Shown piece by piece: positions 44,287 to 52,991 of a DNA stretch of 56,666 nucleotides. This DNA is from Deltaproteobacteria bacterium (GTDB taxonomy: Bacteria; Myxococcota_A; UBA796; UBA2385). Under the pieces are notes generated by a model. That model was given only the letters and a program-made list of their open reading frames with translations, was not told where the DNA came from and searched no databases. Position numbers and translations under genes: made by a program. Each line of letters opens with the position of its first letter. Position 1 is the stretch's first letter. Location of the stretch: the NCBI GenBank assembly GCA_018401435.1, contig JAGYJW010000043.1:1-56666 (forward strand), in the 5' to 3' direction.

Positions 44287-44909
44287 CCGCGCGGGGCCGC
44301 GGGTCCAGCGCCACGGGTTGATGTGGCATTCCCTTTCGCTGCGGCGCGGTGCTTCCATTCGGTCGTGGCCTGCAACGCTTCCGAGTGCGCGTAACTGCTG
44401 TTGCACCTGCGGCCGACGAAGTCGGCCGCAGGTGCAACAGCGCGTTATGGTTGCAGCTCATTCGTTCCGGGCACCGGCGTGTGGCTCTGGTGCGAGGGCG
44501 TGTATTGGCCCAGCGTGAATCCGACTCTCGGGTGGTGGGTGTAACAAACCGGGGGAGGGCTGGCGAGGGGTTGTCGACACGCTTGCCTCAGTGGTTGGCT
44601 GCACGCCCGCTCCAAGGGGCTCTCGTGGCGCGTAGCGCCCTACCTTCTCAACCTTCCGGGTAGACCCCTTAGTGGCTCCTCGGGGCGCTATGGACGGCAC
44701 CGGGCTATGGACAACCCATCAGCCGTTGTTGGGGCTGCCCACGTCACCCAGGGTTGCCCACAGCCCCTTGGACAACCCCTGCGACCACCATTGCAGGGCC
44801 GCAGCGGCTGTCGGGGTTGCCCGCCGCCCACAGCGCTGCGGCGACGATTGAGATTGAGGATCCGGTTGTCCCGGTCAAGGGCAGCCGGCATGCAGACGGA
44901 AAGGGTGCT
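44287..44909. other. Gene-poor stretch with repeats flanking the insertion sequence
   Basis: No convincing gene. It holds the long palindrome at 44397-44441. Further on, several related short units appear in both orientations: GGACAACCC (44706, 44771), GGGTTGCCC (44752, 44816) and CCCACAGC. These look like decayed repeat or recombination debris. Base composition is close to the average of the window. Confidence 0.5.
44397..44441. other. 21-bp perfect palindrome with 3-nt loop
   Basis: Left arm 44397-44417 (GCTGTTGCACCTGCGGCCGA...) and right arm 44421-44441 are exact reverse complements around a GAA loop. Just outside, GTAAC and GTTAT extend the pairing imperfectly. It could be a bidirectional terminator (no T run on either side), a remnant of an element end, or a folded recombination site. 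The arms bear only a partial likeness to integron attC core sites. Confidence 0.75.
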
Positions 44910-46240
44910 CAGCCGGGACTGGGCTGCGGCTCTGGGGCCAGGGGGCGGCGTTGTCGATGGGAGCCTGTCGTGCGGCCTGGCGGTGCTGTGCGCGAAGGTC
45001 GCGTGCGGCTTCGAGCCTGCGGTCGCGCTCGGCGTGGATGGCCTTCTGGCGGCCCTGGAGGAAGTCGTAGGGGTGATGTAGCCGATGGCACTGTGAAGAC
45101 GGCTGGTGTTGTAGTGCTCGACGAAGTTGGTGACGAGGCGTCGGGCCTCGTCAGGGTGGAGGGCGGCGAGACGCGGATCGCGTCGCCCTTGATGGTTCTA
45201 TGGTAGCGCTCGATCTTGCCGTTGGACTGCGGGTAGTAGGGCGAGGTCCTCACGTGGGTCATGCCGGTGAGCTTGATGAAGTCCTTGAAATCGCGGGCGA
45301 TGAACTGCGGCCCGTTGTCGCTGATGATGCGTGGGAGGCCTCTGGGTAGAGCTCACGGGCCTGCTGCAGGATGACCTGGACCTCCTTCTCGGTCATGGTC
45401 TCGCGGATCTCCCAGTGGACGATGGCCCGGCTGTAGCCGTCGAGCACGGAGCAGAGGAAGTAGAAGGTGCCGGCCAGGTTCAAGTAGGAGATGTCGATGT
45501 GCCAGTGTTCATGTGGCTTGAGAGGCTGCACGAATCCCTTGCCCTTTTTCGAGGCCGCTTGTTCCACCGGTCGATGACGCCGGCCTGGCTCAGGACCCTC
45601 CAGACCGTGGTGGGCGACGCGGCGACGATACCGATGTCGATCATCATGAAGGTGAGCCGGCGGTAGCCCTCCAGTGGATGCTTGGCTTGGAAGGCGAGGA
45701 TCGCCTCGCGCTCCCACGGCTCGAGCCAGTGGTCTCGGGGACCAGGCCGTTGTGCTCGTTGGCCTTGCCGTAGCGCTTCTGCCAGTCGTAGAACTTCCCG
45801 CGCTGGACGCCGATCCAGGTGATGAAGCGGAGGCGCTGGGATCTCGGTGATCTCGGACAAGGTGCGCACGAAGTCGACGATGGAGTCCCGCGTGTCGGGC
45901 GGGACCCAACGATTGTTCTGAGGGCTCCCCAGCGTTTTTTAGCGAGACGTACTCCTCGCTGATGGAGGCGATGACGCCATCCTTCTTGGTGAGCCTCGCC
46001 CTGAGCGCGTCCACTTCGCGCTCCAGGTCACTTCTCCCGCGAGCGTGGTGACCGCCGGCTGGAACGCGCCGGCGAGGTTCTCGAAGGCTTGCTTCTGCCA
46101 GTAGTAGAAGACGCTGGGTTGCAGGTCGTACTCGACGCAAAGATCTGAAATCGCTACCTTGTCCACGAAGTGGCGGGCGGAGGATGGCGACCTTCTGGTC
46201 GGTGGTGAAGTTGCGGCGGGGTTTTCCGGGGCACGGGCTC
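44910..46240 (-). mobile_element. IS3-like insertion sequence, transposase genes broken by frameshifts
   Basis: OrfA part: RRNFTTDQKVAILR continues, one frame away, as VDKVAISDLCVEYDLQPSVF and YYWQKQAFENLAGAF (helix-turn-helix and leucine-zipper-like). OrfB part: HPLEGYRRLTFMMIDIGI and GVIDRWNK, then the DDE integrase core EHWHIDISYLNLAGTFYFLC, ISDNGPQF and SNGKIERYHRTIKGDAIR (the D, D and E are all present). The tail is HYNTSRLHSAIGYITP and YDFLQGRQKAIHAERDRRLE. At least five single-base shifts separate these blocks. No clean terminal inverted repeats were found by eye, so the ends are approximate. Confidence 0.75.
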
Positions 46241-46414
46241 TCCTGGTTGCCGCTCTTTACGCGGCGGTGGGGAGAGTCAAGTTCCAGCTGGGGCGGTACA
46301 GAGGCATCAACCCACGTTGTCGTCGGTGAGCGGTGTGCGGAGGTAGAAGCCCACTGCCGAAATGCAAATGGGGACGTTGACCGCTTCCTTTCTGCCTACA
46401 GCGAGGAGGTCCGT

Positions 46415-46867
46415 ATGGCGTGGAAGACCCGACAAACCTGGGTCCGGCCGCCTGTGATGGTCGAGCGAATCCTACTGGGTCTGGGGGACGGACTCCACCT
46501 GGTTGAGGGTCACACACGGTTAGGAGCGTTGCGTGGCCAGCTGCAGGCCGGCACAGTCAAAGAAGGCACTAGACACCTTGTATGGGTCGGCAGCCCTGTG
46601 GCCACCCCTCCCATAGGGAATACTAGAATCAACGCTGCGCATCAGGCGCCGTTTCTGCAGTGGTTCCTTGATGAGCCAGACCAGTCAGAAGTAGACGACG
46701 CACTTGGCTATTGGCTGGCGTGCAACCGCCCAGAAGGCCCGACCTTCGAAGCGGTGAAGGAGCACATCGAAGTGAACAAGCCGGACAGCGTTCGGCAGAT
46801 CGAACTTGCGGGTATGAGATGGAAAGGGGCGCTGCACGCCGGAGCGATTGAGTGGGTTGCCAACTGA
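46415..46867 (+). CDS. ParB-like domain protein, possibly truncated by the IS
   Basis: 150 residues from the ATG at 46415, which has AGGAGG with 5-nt spacing. The open frame continues upstream to 46184, but that part lies in the insertion sequence. LHLVEGHTRLGALRGQL resembles the ParB/Srx-type motif (xxxEGHxRxxAL). The rest (HLVWVGSPVATPPIG, FLQWFLDEPDQSEVDDALGYWLACNRPEG, VKEHIEVNKPDSVRQIEL) is unfamiliar. The gene is poorer in GC than its neighbours, consistent with transfer. The residues ahead of the ATG (NANGDVDRFLSAYSEEVR) also look like protein, so the IS may have removed the original 5' end. Confidence 0.5.
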   Translation: MAWKTRQTWVRPPVMVERILLGLGDGLHLVEGHTRLGALRGQLQAGTVKEGTRHLVWVGSPVATPPIGNTRINAAHQAPFLQWFLDEPDQSEVDDALGYWLACNRPEGPTFEAVKEHIEVNKPDSVRQIELAGMRWKGALHAGAIEWVAN

Positions 46868-46900
46868 ACGGAACCGAGCCCCGCCACTAGCGAGATGCAG

Positions 46901-47641
46901 TCATGTCGTCCAACACCCAAGTAGACGAAGGCAGGCACGGCAACAAGCCACCCGCGGCCGGCCCCCACCTCCAAGGCTTGTCCCACGCTGATAACGCCCA
47001 TTAGACACCCCCCCACAATTCGCCCCCTCACCCGCCCCAAGAATCCGCAGCGCCATCTGCCCCAGCTCCCGCTCCAACGTGGCCCGATCCAGCGTCACCG
47101 TACCCAACACCCGCGCATGGGCCACGGCGCTCACCGCGGTCGCCAGGATCTGGGCCGTCGCATCGGGGTCGGGCACATCCAGCTCGGCCTGGCGGTCGCG
47201 GATCCAGGCGGCCACCAGGGCGTGGCCCATGGCCTCTACGCCGGCCATCCGGTCGATGCCCAGGTGCATCACCTGCTGCAGGATGACCTTGAGCAGGGCG
47301 GGGTCGCGGGCGTGGCTGTCCAACATGGCGGCGATGAAGCGGGGCACGCCCACGCGCACGGGCTCGTCCACCAGCTCGGCCATGCTGCGGGCCAGCAGGT
47401 CGATCTCCTCCTGGGCGTAGCGGTCCACCACGGCGGCCACCAGGGCCTCCTTGTTGGGGAAGTACTGGTAGAGGGAGCCCACGCTGACGCCGGCCACCTT
47501 GGCGATGCGGTTGGTGCTGGCCTTGTCCAGGCCCTCGGTCACCAGAACCTGAGCGGTGGCGTCCAGGATCGCGGCCACCGTGACCTGGGCGCGGGCCTGG
47601 GTCGGCGCCTTGCGCGGCTGCAAGCGGGACTTCGACTTCAT
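46901..47641 (-). CDS. TetR/AcrR family regulator next to P450
   Basis: 246 residues from the ATG at 47641. The N-terminal helix-turn-helix is clear: VTVAAILDATAQVLVTEGLDKASTNRIAKVAGVSVGSLYQYFPNKEALVAAVVDRY. The ligand-binding part follows. The C-terminal 40 residues (GAEGANCGGVSNGRYQRG to RLLGCWTT) exceed the usual family length and follow a run of seven C at 47008-47014, so the natural stop may have been lost by a base error there. Transcribed away from the P450 gene, with an operator-like palindrome between. Confidence 0.85.
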   Translation of the reverse strand: MKSKSRLQPRKAPTQARAQVTVAAILDATAQVLVTEGLDKASTNRIAKVAGVSVGSLYQYFPNKEALVAAVVDRYAQEEIDLLARSMAELVDEPVRVGVPRFIAAMLDSHARDPALLKVILQQVMHLGIDRMAGVEAMGHALVAAWIRDRQAELDVPDPDATAQILATAVSAVAHARVLGTVTLDRATLERELGQMALRILGAGEGANCGGVSNGRYQRGTSLGGGGRPRVACCRACLRLLGCWTT

Positions 47642-47657
47642 GGCGAACAATCTCCAA

Positions 47658-47711
47658 AAGCGAGCGGAACTGAGCTTATGCTCACATTATAACATGAGTG
47701 ATCGCTCGCTT
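47658..47711. promoter_or_regulatory. Operator-like inverted repeats between tetR and P450 genes
   Basis: AAGCGAGCG (47658-47666) and CGCTCGCTT (47703-47711) are perfect inverted repeats. Within them, TGAGC-TTAT-GCTCA (47671-47684) forms a second palindrome, followed by the A/T-rich ATTATAACATGAGTGATCG. This is the only A/T-rich stretch between the two divergent genes and fits a TetR-bound double promoter that controls both. Confidence 0.6.
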
Positions 47712-47726
47712 AACCAGGAGGCCCCC

Positions 47727-49076
47727 ATGAACGCACCCCAGGTGACCACCCCCGTCTGGCATAGCCGCAGCCCCCTGGGCCACCTGCCCAAGCTGGCGCG
47801 CGACCCCCTGGCCCTGCTGGACGAGGCGCGGGAGAAGCACGGGGACGTGGTGTCCTTCCGCCTGCTCACGATTCGCTGCGTGACGGTGAGCGACCCGCAC
47901 CTGGCCCACAGCGTGCTGATGGACCGCACGGGCGCCTATACCAAGGACGCGCCGGGCTACCGCGTCCTGTCGCTGCTGCTGGGGCAAGGCCTGGTGACGG
48001 CCGAGGGCGAGGTCTGGAAGCGCCACCGTCGCATCGCCAACCCGGCCTTTCACCGCCGCTGCCTGGAGGGTTTTGTCGAGACGATGAACACTGCCTGCGA
48101 AGACGCGGTCCTGCGCTGGCGGGCCACCGGTGGGGCGGTCATCGACCTGCACGCCGAGATGACGCGCTTGACCCTGCGCATCGCCGGCGAGACCCTCTTT
48201 GGCATCGACCTGACCGACAGCAGCGCCGAATTGGCTCGGGCCACCACCGAGGCCCTGAAGGGCTTTGACCGCCTGGTCACCAACCCGCTGCCCTTCGCCC
48301 ACAAGATCCCCACGCCGGCCAACCAGCGCATGAAGGCCGCCCTGGCCGACCTGGACCGGGTGGTGCAGGAGATCATCTCGGCCCGGCGGCGCAGCGGCCA
48401 ACAGAAGGCCGACCTGCTGGGCATGTTGATGGATGCGGTGGACGAGGAGGACGGCACGGGGCTGAGCGATGCCGAGCTTCGGGACGAGGTGGTGACCATG
48501 CTGATGGCGGGCCACGAGACCACGGCCAACGCCCTGGCCTGGACCCTGTGGCACCTGGGCCAGCAGCCCGATCTGGCCCGGCGCGCCACGGCCGAGCTTC
48601 AGGCCAACGCCCCCACCGGCCCCATCGACTTTGGGGCCATGGGCCGCTTGCCTTGGGTCAAGCAGCTCTTCTTGGAGAGCCTGCGCCTGAGCCCGCCGGT
48701 GTGGATGCTGGAGCGCCGCTGCCCCGAGGGTGCGGTGCTGGGCGGCCACATCATCCCCAAGGGCGCCATCGTGATGGTGTCGCCCTGGGTGCTGCATCGC
48801 CACCCCGACCACTGGGTAGACGCGCAACGCTACGACCCCGAGCGCTTCTCGCCAGAACGCAAGGGCGAGATTCACCCCCACACCTATCTTCCCTTCTCGG
48901 TGGGGGCGCGGAAGTGCATCGGCGATCGCTTCGCCGAGGCCGAAGCCATGGTGATCCTGGGCGCGCTGCTGAGGGCCTTCGAACTGGAGGTCGACACAGC
49001 CCGGGTGCCCGTTCCCGACCCCCTGGTGACCCTGCGTCCAGGGGGGGGTGTCTGGGGTCGGCTGCGGCCCCTCTGA
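47727..49076 (+). CDS. Cytochrome P450
   Basis: 449 residues. The ATG at 47727 has AGGAGG with 5-nt spacing; an upstream ATG at 47694 lacks one. I-helix MAGHETTANAL, ExxR in ESLRLSPP, and haem-binding FSVGARKCIGDRFAEAEAM with Cys397. No membrane anchor and no fused reductase, so it needs separate ferredoxin and reductase partners, which are not in the window. The sequence resembles bacterial P450s related to the CYP4/CYP102 style (WKRHRRIANPAFHRR), many of which oxidise fatty acids or terpenes. Likely repressed by the divergent TetR protein and induced by its ligand. Confidence 0.93.
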   Translation: MNAPQVTTPVWHSRSPLGHLPKLARDPLALLDEAREKHGDVVSFRLLTIRCVTVSDPHLAHSVLMDRTGAYTKDAPGYRVLSLLLGQGLVTAEGEVWKRHRRIANPAFHRRCLEGFVETMNTACEDAVLRWRATGGAVIDLHAEMTRLTLRIAGETLFGIDLTDSSAELARATTEALKGFDRLVTNPLPFAHKIPTPANQRMKAALADLDRVVQEIISARRRSGQQKADLLGMLMDAVDEEDGTGLSDAELRDEVVTMLMAGHETTANALAWTLWHLGQQPDLARRATAELQANAPTGPIDFGAMGRLPWVKQLFLESLRLSPPVWMLERRCPEGAVLGGHIIPKGAIVMVSPWVLHRHPDHWVDAQRYDPERFSPERKGEIHPHTYLPFSVGARKCIGDRFAEAEAMVILGALLRAFELEVDTARVPVPDPLVTLRPGGGVWGRLRPL

Positions 49077-49081
49077 GGGCT

Positions 49082-49846
49082 TCAGCCCCGCCCGAAGTCC
49101 CGATCCCGGCGCATGCGCCACACCTCGAAGAGGGCCTCGTGCAGGGTGGCGGCGCTCATCTTGCTGGTGCCTACCAAGCGGTCGGGAAAGACGAAGGGCA
49201 GCTCGCCGATGCGCCAGCCCTGGCCCCAGGCCCGCCAGGTCAGCTCGATCTGAAAGCCGTAGCCGGCAGAGCGCACCCGTGAGAGCTGCCCTTCTTCCTG
49301 CAAGCGCGCCAGGACCGAACGCCGGAAGCACTTGAAGCCCCCGGTGAGATCCCGAAGGGGCAGGCCCAGGGCGCTGCGGGCGTAGCGGTTGCCCGCCCGG
49401 CTGAGCAGGCGCCGGTGCAGACCCCAGTCGGCCACGCCACCGCCGGGCATATAGCGACAGCCCAGGACGAGGTCCCAGTCGGCCAGGGCGGCGAGCAGGG
49501 CGGGCAGGGTGGCCGGCGGGTGACTGAGGTCGGCGTCCATCTGCACCAGCGCCAGGACGGTGGGGTCGCGCAGGGCCCAGGCGAAGCCGTCCAGGTAGGC
49601 GGGTCCCAGGCCCCGGGGGCCCGATCGGTGCAGCACGGCGACACGGGGGTCGCGCGCCGCCAGCCCATCGGCGATCGCCCCGGTTCCATCCGGGCTCTCA
49701 TCGTCCACCACCAGCACGCGCGCCGCCGGCAGCACAGCATGGATCGCCGGCAGGATGCGCGGCAGGTTCTCCGCCTCGTTGTAGGTGGGCAGGACGATCA
49801 GGGCGCCAGCGCCCGTCTGTGGATCCGGCAGCAGCGGCGTCTCCAA
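49082..49846 (-). CDS. Polyprenyl-phosphate mannosyltransferase-type GT2 enzyme
   Basis: 254 residues from an apparent TTG start at 49846 (weak, start uncertain). GT-A fold: LIVLPTYNEAENLPRIL, VLVVDDESPDGTG, GLGPAYLDGFAWAL, QMDADLSHPP (the metal-binding DxD), GCRYMPGG and DLTGGFKCFRR. This is the dolichol/polyprenol-phosphate mannose synthase signature without a C-terminal membrane part. It transfers a sugar from GDP- or UDP-sugar to a polyprenyl phosphate, the donor for GT-C enzymes such as that at 23166. It converges on the P450 gene 5 bp away. Confidence 0.88.
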   Translation of the reverse strand: METPLLPDPQTGAGALIVLPTYNEAENLPRILPAIHAVLPAARVLVVDDESPDGTGAIADGLAARDPRVAVLHRSGPRGLGPAYLDGFAWALRDPTVLALVQMDADLSHPPATLPALLAALADWDLVLGCRYMPGGGVADWGLHRRLLSRAGNRYARSALGLPLRDLTGGFKCFRRSVLARLQEEGQLSRVRSAGYGFQIELTWRAWGQGWRIGELPFVFPDRLVGTSKMSAATLHEALFEVWRMRRDRDFGRG

Positions 49847-49983
49847 AGCAGGGAGAGGGGGGGGTGGCAGAGGCTAGCGCGGCGCGGGCCCGCGGGCCGC
49901 AGCCCCGGTGGCGAGGCGAAGAAAGCGCTGTGTAAGGGGGGGAGCGGACTGCTCAGGCGTCGCCACGGGTATACTCGACACAA

Positions 49984-50421
49984 ATGACATTACACCGCCA
50001 GCTTCCCGTCTCACCACCTCAGAGCGGGGTCCTCCATATCCTCGTTGTAGAGGACGATCTGCTGATTCAGCGCGTGTTGGGCCGCCTGCTGAGCCGGGCG
50101 GGCCACCGCCATACGCTGGCATCAAACGCGACAGAGGCGACAGCGCACCTGCGCAGCGACGCAGGGGCCTTCGATGTGGCGGTGGTGGACTGCGGGCTGC
50201 CGGAAATGAGCGGCGTGGAGCTGGCCCACCGCCTGCGCCAGATGCGCCCCGGCCTGCCGCTGGTCCTCACCAGCGGCAATATGGCGGCGCCGCCGGTGCC
50301 CGGCTGGCTCACCCAGACGGGACCGGTGCCCTTCCTGCTCAAGCCCTTTCAGCTGCACCAGCTGATGGCGGCGGTGGACGAGGCGATCGGCGCGGTGGCC
50401 CGCCTGCACCCCAGCAGCTGA
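49984..50421 (+). CDS. Stand-alone response regulator receiver protein
   Basis: 145 residues, receiver domain only. Acidic pocket VVEDD (residues 22-25), phospho-acceptor Asp69 in VAVVDCGLPEMSG, LTSG (Ser) and Lys120 in LLKPF, all in the expected spacing. No output domain, so it acts by protein contact, as CheY-like or phosphorelay proteins do. TATACT 7 bp before the start could be a -10 element on a short leader. There is no kinase next to it; the broken hybrid gene at 30297 is the only other two-component relic in the window. Confidence 0.88.
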   Translation: MTLHRQLPVSPPQSGVLHILVVEDDLLIQRVLGRLLSRAGHRHTLASNATEATAHLRSDAGAFDVAVVDCGLPEMSGVELAHRLRQMRPGLPLVLTSGNMAAPPVPGWLTQTGPVPFLLKPFQLHQLMAAVDEAIGAVARLHPSS

Positions 50422-50436
50422 GGCCTGGACAGGCTC

Positions 50437-50452
50437 TCTACCAGCTGGTAGA
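50437..50452. promoter_or_regulatory. 16-bp perfect palindrome, putative operator of the fatty-acid operon
   Basis: TCTACCAGCTGGTAGA is a perfect palindrome that ends on the first possible ATG of the TetR gene. TetR regulators often bind palindromes of this length that overlap their own start. Its position suggests that translation starts at the second ATG (50461) and that the site controls the whole downstream operon. Confidence 0.6.
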
Positions 50453-51063
50453 TGCCCCCCATGAAGGAACGCATCCTCGAAGAGGCGGGCCGGCTCTTTG
50501 CTACCCGCGGCTATGCCGGCACCACCGTGCAGGCCGTCGCCGACGCCGTCGGCCTGGCCAAACCCAGCGTCATCTACTGGTACCCCACCAAGAAGGCGCT
50601 CCAGGACGCCGTGGTGGACCAGGTCCTGCTGGAGTGGCGGCAGACCCTGCCCCGGGTGCTGGACGCCGCCAGCAGCGGGGCGGACCGCCTGGACAATGTG
50701 CTGGGTGAGGTGGTCTGGTTCTTCAGCCAGGCCCCCGACCGGGCCCGCCTGCTCACCCGGGTGGTGGTGGACGACCCCACCGAATTGCGCGACCGCCTGC
50801 AAGGCCACCTGCGGCCCTGGCTGGCCCTGCTCGCCGCCTATGTGCGCGAGGGGCAACAGGCCGGAAGGGTGCGCGCCGACGTCGATCCCGAAGCCTGGGT
50901 CATCGAGGTCGTCATCCTGTTGATCAGCAGCTTCGCCGCGGCCGAGGTGGCCGCCGGCGTGCTGGGCGGCGACCCCGACAGCGCCCGCGAGCGCCTGGTG
51001 GGCGAGCTGGTCCGCATGATCAAGCGCAGCCTGCACCCCGAGCCCGAGGGAGGGACACCATGA
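50452..51063 (+). CDS. TetR/AcrR family regulator of beta-oxidation operon
   Basis: 203 residues from the ATG at 50452, or 200 from the ATG at 50461, the better choice because a palindrome covers the first. The helix-turn-helix reads KERILEEAGRLFATRGYAGTTVQAVADAVGLAKPSVIYWYPTKKALQDAVVDQV. The C-terminal ligand domain is rich in hydrophobics, suited to an acyl chain or acyl-CoA. The stop overlaps the acyl-CoA dehydrogenase start by 4 bp. By analogy with PsrA/FadR-like TetR proteins it probably represses the operon and is released by fatty acyl-CoA. Confidence 0.88.
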   Translation: MPPMKERILEEAGRLFATRGYAGTTVQAVADAVGLAKPSVIYWYPTKKALQDAVVDQVLLEWRQTLPRVLDAASSGADRLDNVLGEVVWFFSQAPDRARLLTRVVVDDPTELRDRLQGHLRPWLALLAAYVREGQQAGRVRADVDPEAWVIEVVILLISSFAAAEVAAGVLGGDPDSARERLVGELVRMIKRSLHPEPEGGTP

Positions 51064-52991
51064 GCTTCTACGACGACAACGCCGATCTCCGCTGGTATGT
51101 CGAGCGGGGTATCGACTGGGCCCGCCTGCTGCCCCACGTCGAGCTGGGAGGCCTGGGTCCGGCCCAGGCCGAGGCCGGCGGCTACCAGTCGGTCGAAGAC
51201 GCGGTGCAGACCTGGACCGAGGTGCTGCACATGGCCGGCGCATTTGCCGCCGACGAGATCGCGCCCCGGGCCGCCCTCCTCGACCGGGCCCACGCCCGAG
51301 TGGAGGACGGGGAGCTGGTCAGCCCGCCCGAGCACGACCAGCTCTTCGACGCCATCGCCGCCATGGGCCTGCACGGGCTGTGCGTGCCTCGGGAATTCGG
51401 CGGCATGAACGCGCCCCTGGTCATCTACATGCTGGTGGCCGAGGTCTTCAGCCGGGCCGACGTGTCGGTGATGACCCACCACAGCTTCCATGGCGGCATC
51501 GCCATGGCCCTGCTGATGTACTCGGCCCTCGAAGGCAGCACGACCTTCGACCCCGACAGCCGGCAGATCCTCTCGACCCGCTGGTCCAAGGCCATCGAAG
51601 AGATCGCCGCCGGGGAGGCCTGGGGCTGCATGGACATCACCGAGCCCGACGCCGGGTCGGATATGGCCGCCCTGCGCACCAAAGCCGAACAAGATGCAGA
51701 TGGAAACTGGCTTCTGAGCGGTCAGAAGATCTTCATCACCTCGGGCCATGGCAAGTACCACTTCGTCATCGCCCGCACCGAAGATGCCAAGGACCCCGAC
51801 GACCCCTTCGCAGGTCTCGGCGGACTCAGCCTCTTCCTGGTCAAGGCCTGGGAGGACGGCCCCGATGGCCGCCGCATCCGCAACATCACGCTGGAGCGCA
51901 TCGAAGAGAAGCTGGGCCACCACGGGTCGGCCACCTGCACCCTCAGCTTCGACCGCTGCCCGGCCGAGCTGGTGGGCCAGCGCGGCGAGGGCTTCAAGCT
52001 GATGCTGCTGTTGATGAACAATGCGCGCATCGGCGTGGGTTTCGAGGCCATCGGCCTGTGCGAGGCCGCCTTGCGCATGGCCCGGTCCTATGCCGCCGGC
52101 CGGCGTTCGATGGGGCGCAGCCTGGACCGCCACGAGCTGATCGCCGACTGGCTGGACGAGATGCAGACCGATGTGTGCGGCCTGCGGGCCCTGGCGGTGC
52201 ACGCCGCCTTCCAGGAGGAGCTGACCCAACGCAAGCGCCTGGAGCTGCGCTACCTGGTGGCGCCCGGCAGCGCCGAGGCCGCCGCCCTGGAGGCCGAAGT
52301 CAAGGCCCTGACCTGGGCCAGCCGCAGCGCCACCCCCCTGCTCAAGATGCTGGCCGCCGAAAAGGCGGTGGAGATGGCCCGCCGCTGTCTGCAGATTCAT
52401 GGCGGGGCCGGCTACACCACGGAATATGGGGCCGAGCGCCTGCTGCGCGACAGCCTGGTGCTGCCCATCTATGAAGGCACCACGCAGATCCAGGCCCTGA
52501 TGGCCACCAAGGACGCCCTGCTGGGCTTGCTGCGGGATCCCAAGGCCTTTGTGCGCCAGTCCGCCCGCGCCAGCCTGGACAGCCGCACCCACCGCGATCC
52601 CCTCTACCGGCGGGTCGCCGGCCTGCGCCTGGCCGCGTTGCAGGCCCAGCGCCACCTGATCCAGCGCATCGCCGGCCCCCGGGTGCTGTCCTTGCCCCAG
52701 ACCCCCCTGGCCCGCTGGCGCGACCGGCTGGTAGACGACTGGGACCCGCGCACCGACTTTGGCCCCGCCTTGCTGCATGCCGAGCGCCTCGCGGGCCTGC
52801 TCGCGGATGCGGCCATCGCCGAGGTCCTGTGGGCCCAGCTTGCCAAGGATGAAGGCAGGCGGCCCATTCTTGAAGGCTGGGTGGAGCGGGCCGAGCCCCG
52901 GGCGCGGGACAACCTGGGCCGGATCAAGCACAGCGGAGAGCGCCTGCTGGCCCGCCTCGCCCAGGCCCCTGCCGCCGAGGCCGCGAAGTAG
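51060..52991 (+). CDS. Acyl-CoA dehydrogenase, FadE5-like
   Basis: 643 residues, about 240 longer than the standard enzyme. An N-terminal extension (MSFYDDNADLRWYVERGIDW) and a C-terminal helical extension after residue 500 are features of the FadE5 group. Core: CMDITEPDAGSDMAALRTKA (FAD and substrate loops), GQKIFITSG, RMARSYAAGRRSMGR, IHGGAGYTTEYGAERLLRD and the catalytic Glu472 in LPIYEGTTQIQ. It oxidises acyl-CoA to trans-2-enoyl-CoA and gives electrons to ETF. It is the first enzyme of the operon; the MaoC hydratase starts on the base after its stop. Confidence 0.93.
   Translation: MSFYDDNADLRWYVERGIDWARLLPHVELGGLGPAQAEAGGYQSVEDAVQTWTEVLHMAGAFAADEIAPRAALLDRAHARVEDGELVSPPEHDQLFDAIAAMGLHGLCVPREFGGMNAPLVIYMLVAEVFSRADVSVMTHHSFHGGIAMALLMYSALEGSTTFDPDSRQILSTRWSKAIEEIAAGEAWGCMDITEPDAGSDMAALRTKAEQDADGNWLLSGQKIFITSGHGKYHFVIARTEDAKDPDDPFAGLGGLSLFLVKAWEDGPDGRRIRNITLERIEEKLGHHGSATCTLSFDRCPAELVGQRGEGFKLMLLLMNNARIGVGFEAIGLCEAALRMARSYAAGRRSMGRSLDRHELIADWLDEMQTDVCGLRALAVHAAFQEELTQRKRLELRYLVAPGSAEAAALEAEVKALTWASRSATPLLKMLAAEKAVEMARRCLQIHGGAGYTTEYGAERLLRDSLVLPIYEGTTQIQALMATKDALLGLLRDPKAFVRQSARASLDSRTHRDPLYRRVAGLRLAALQAQRHLIQRIAGPRVLSLPQTPLARWRDRLVDDWDPRTDFGPALLHAERLAGLLADAAIAEVLWAQLAKDEGRRPILEGWVERAEPRARDNLGRIKHSGERLLARLAQAPAAEAAK

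Noticed and set aside
44391..44447. Integron attC site
   Set aside because: GCGTAAC and GTTATGG flank the palindrome, but neither fits RYYYAAC / GTTRRRY fully. There are no unpaired bulges as in attC, and no cassette array or intI is present.
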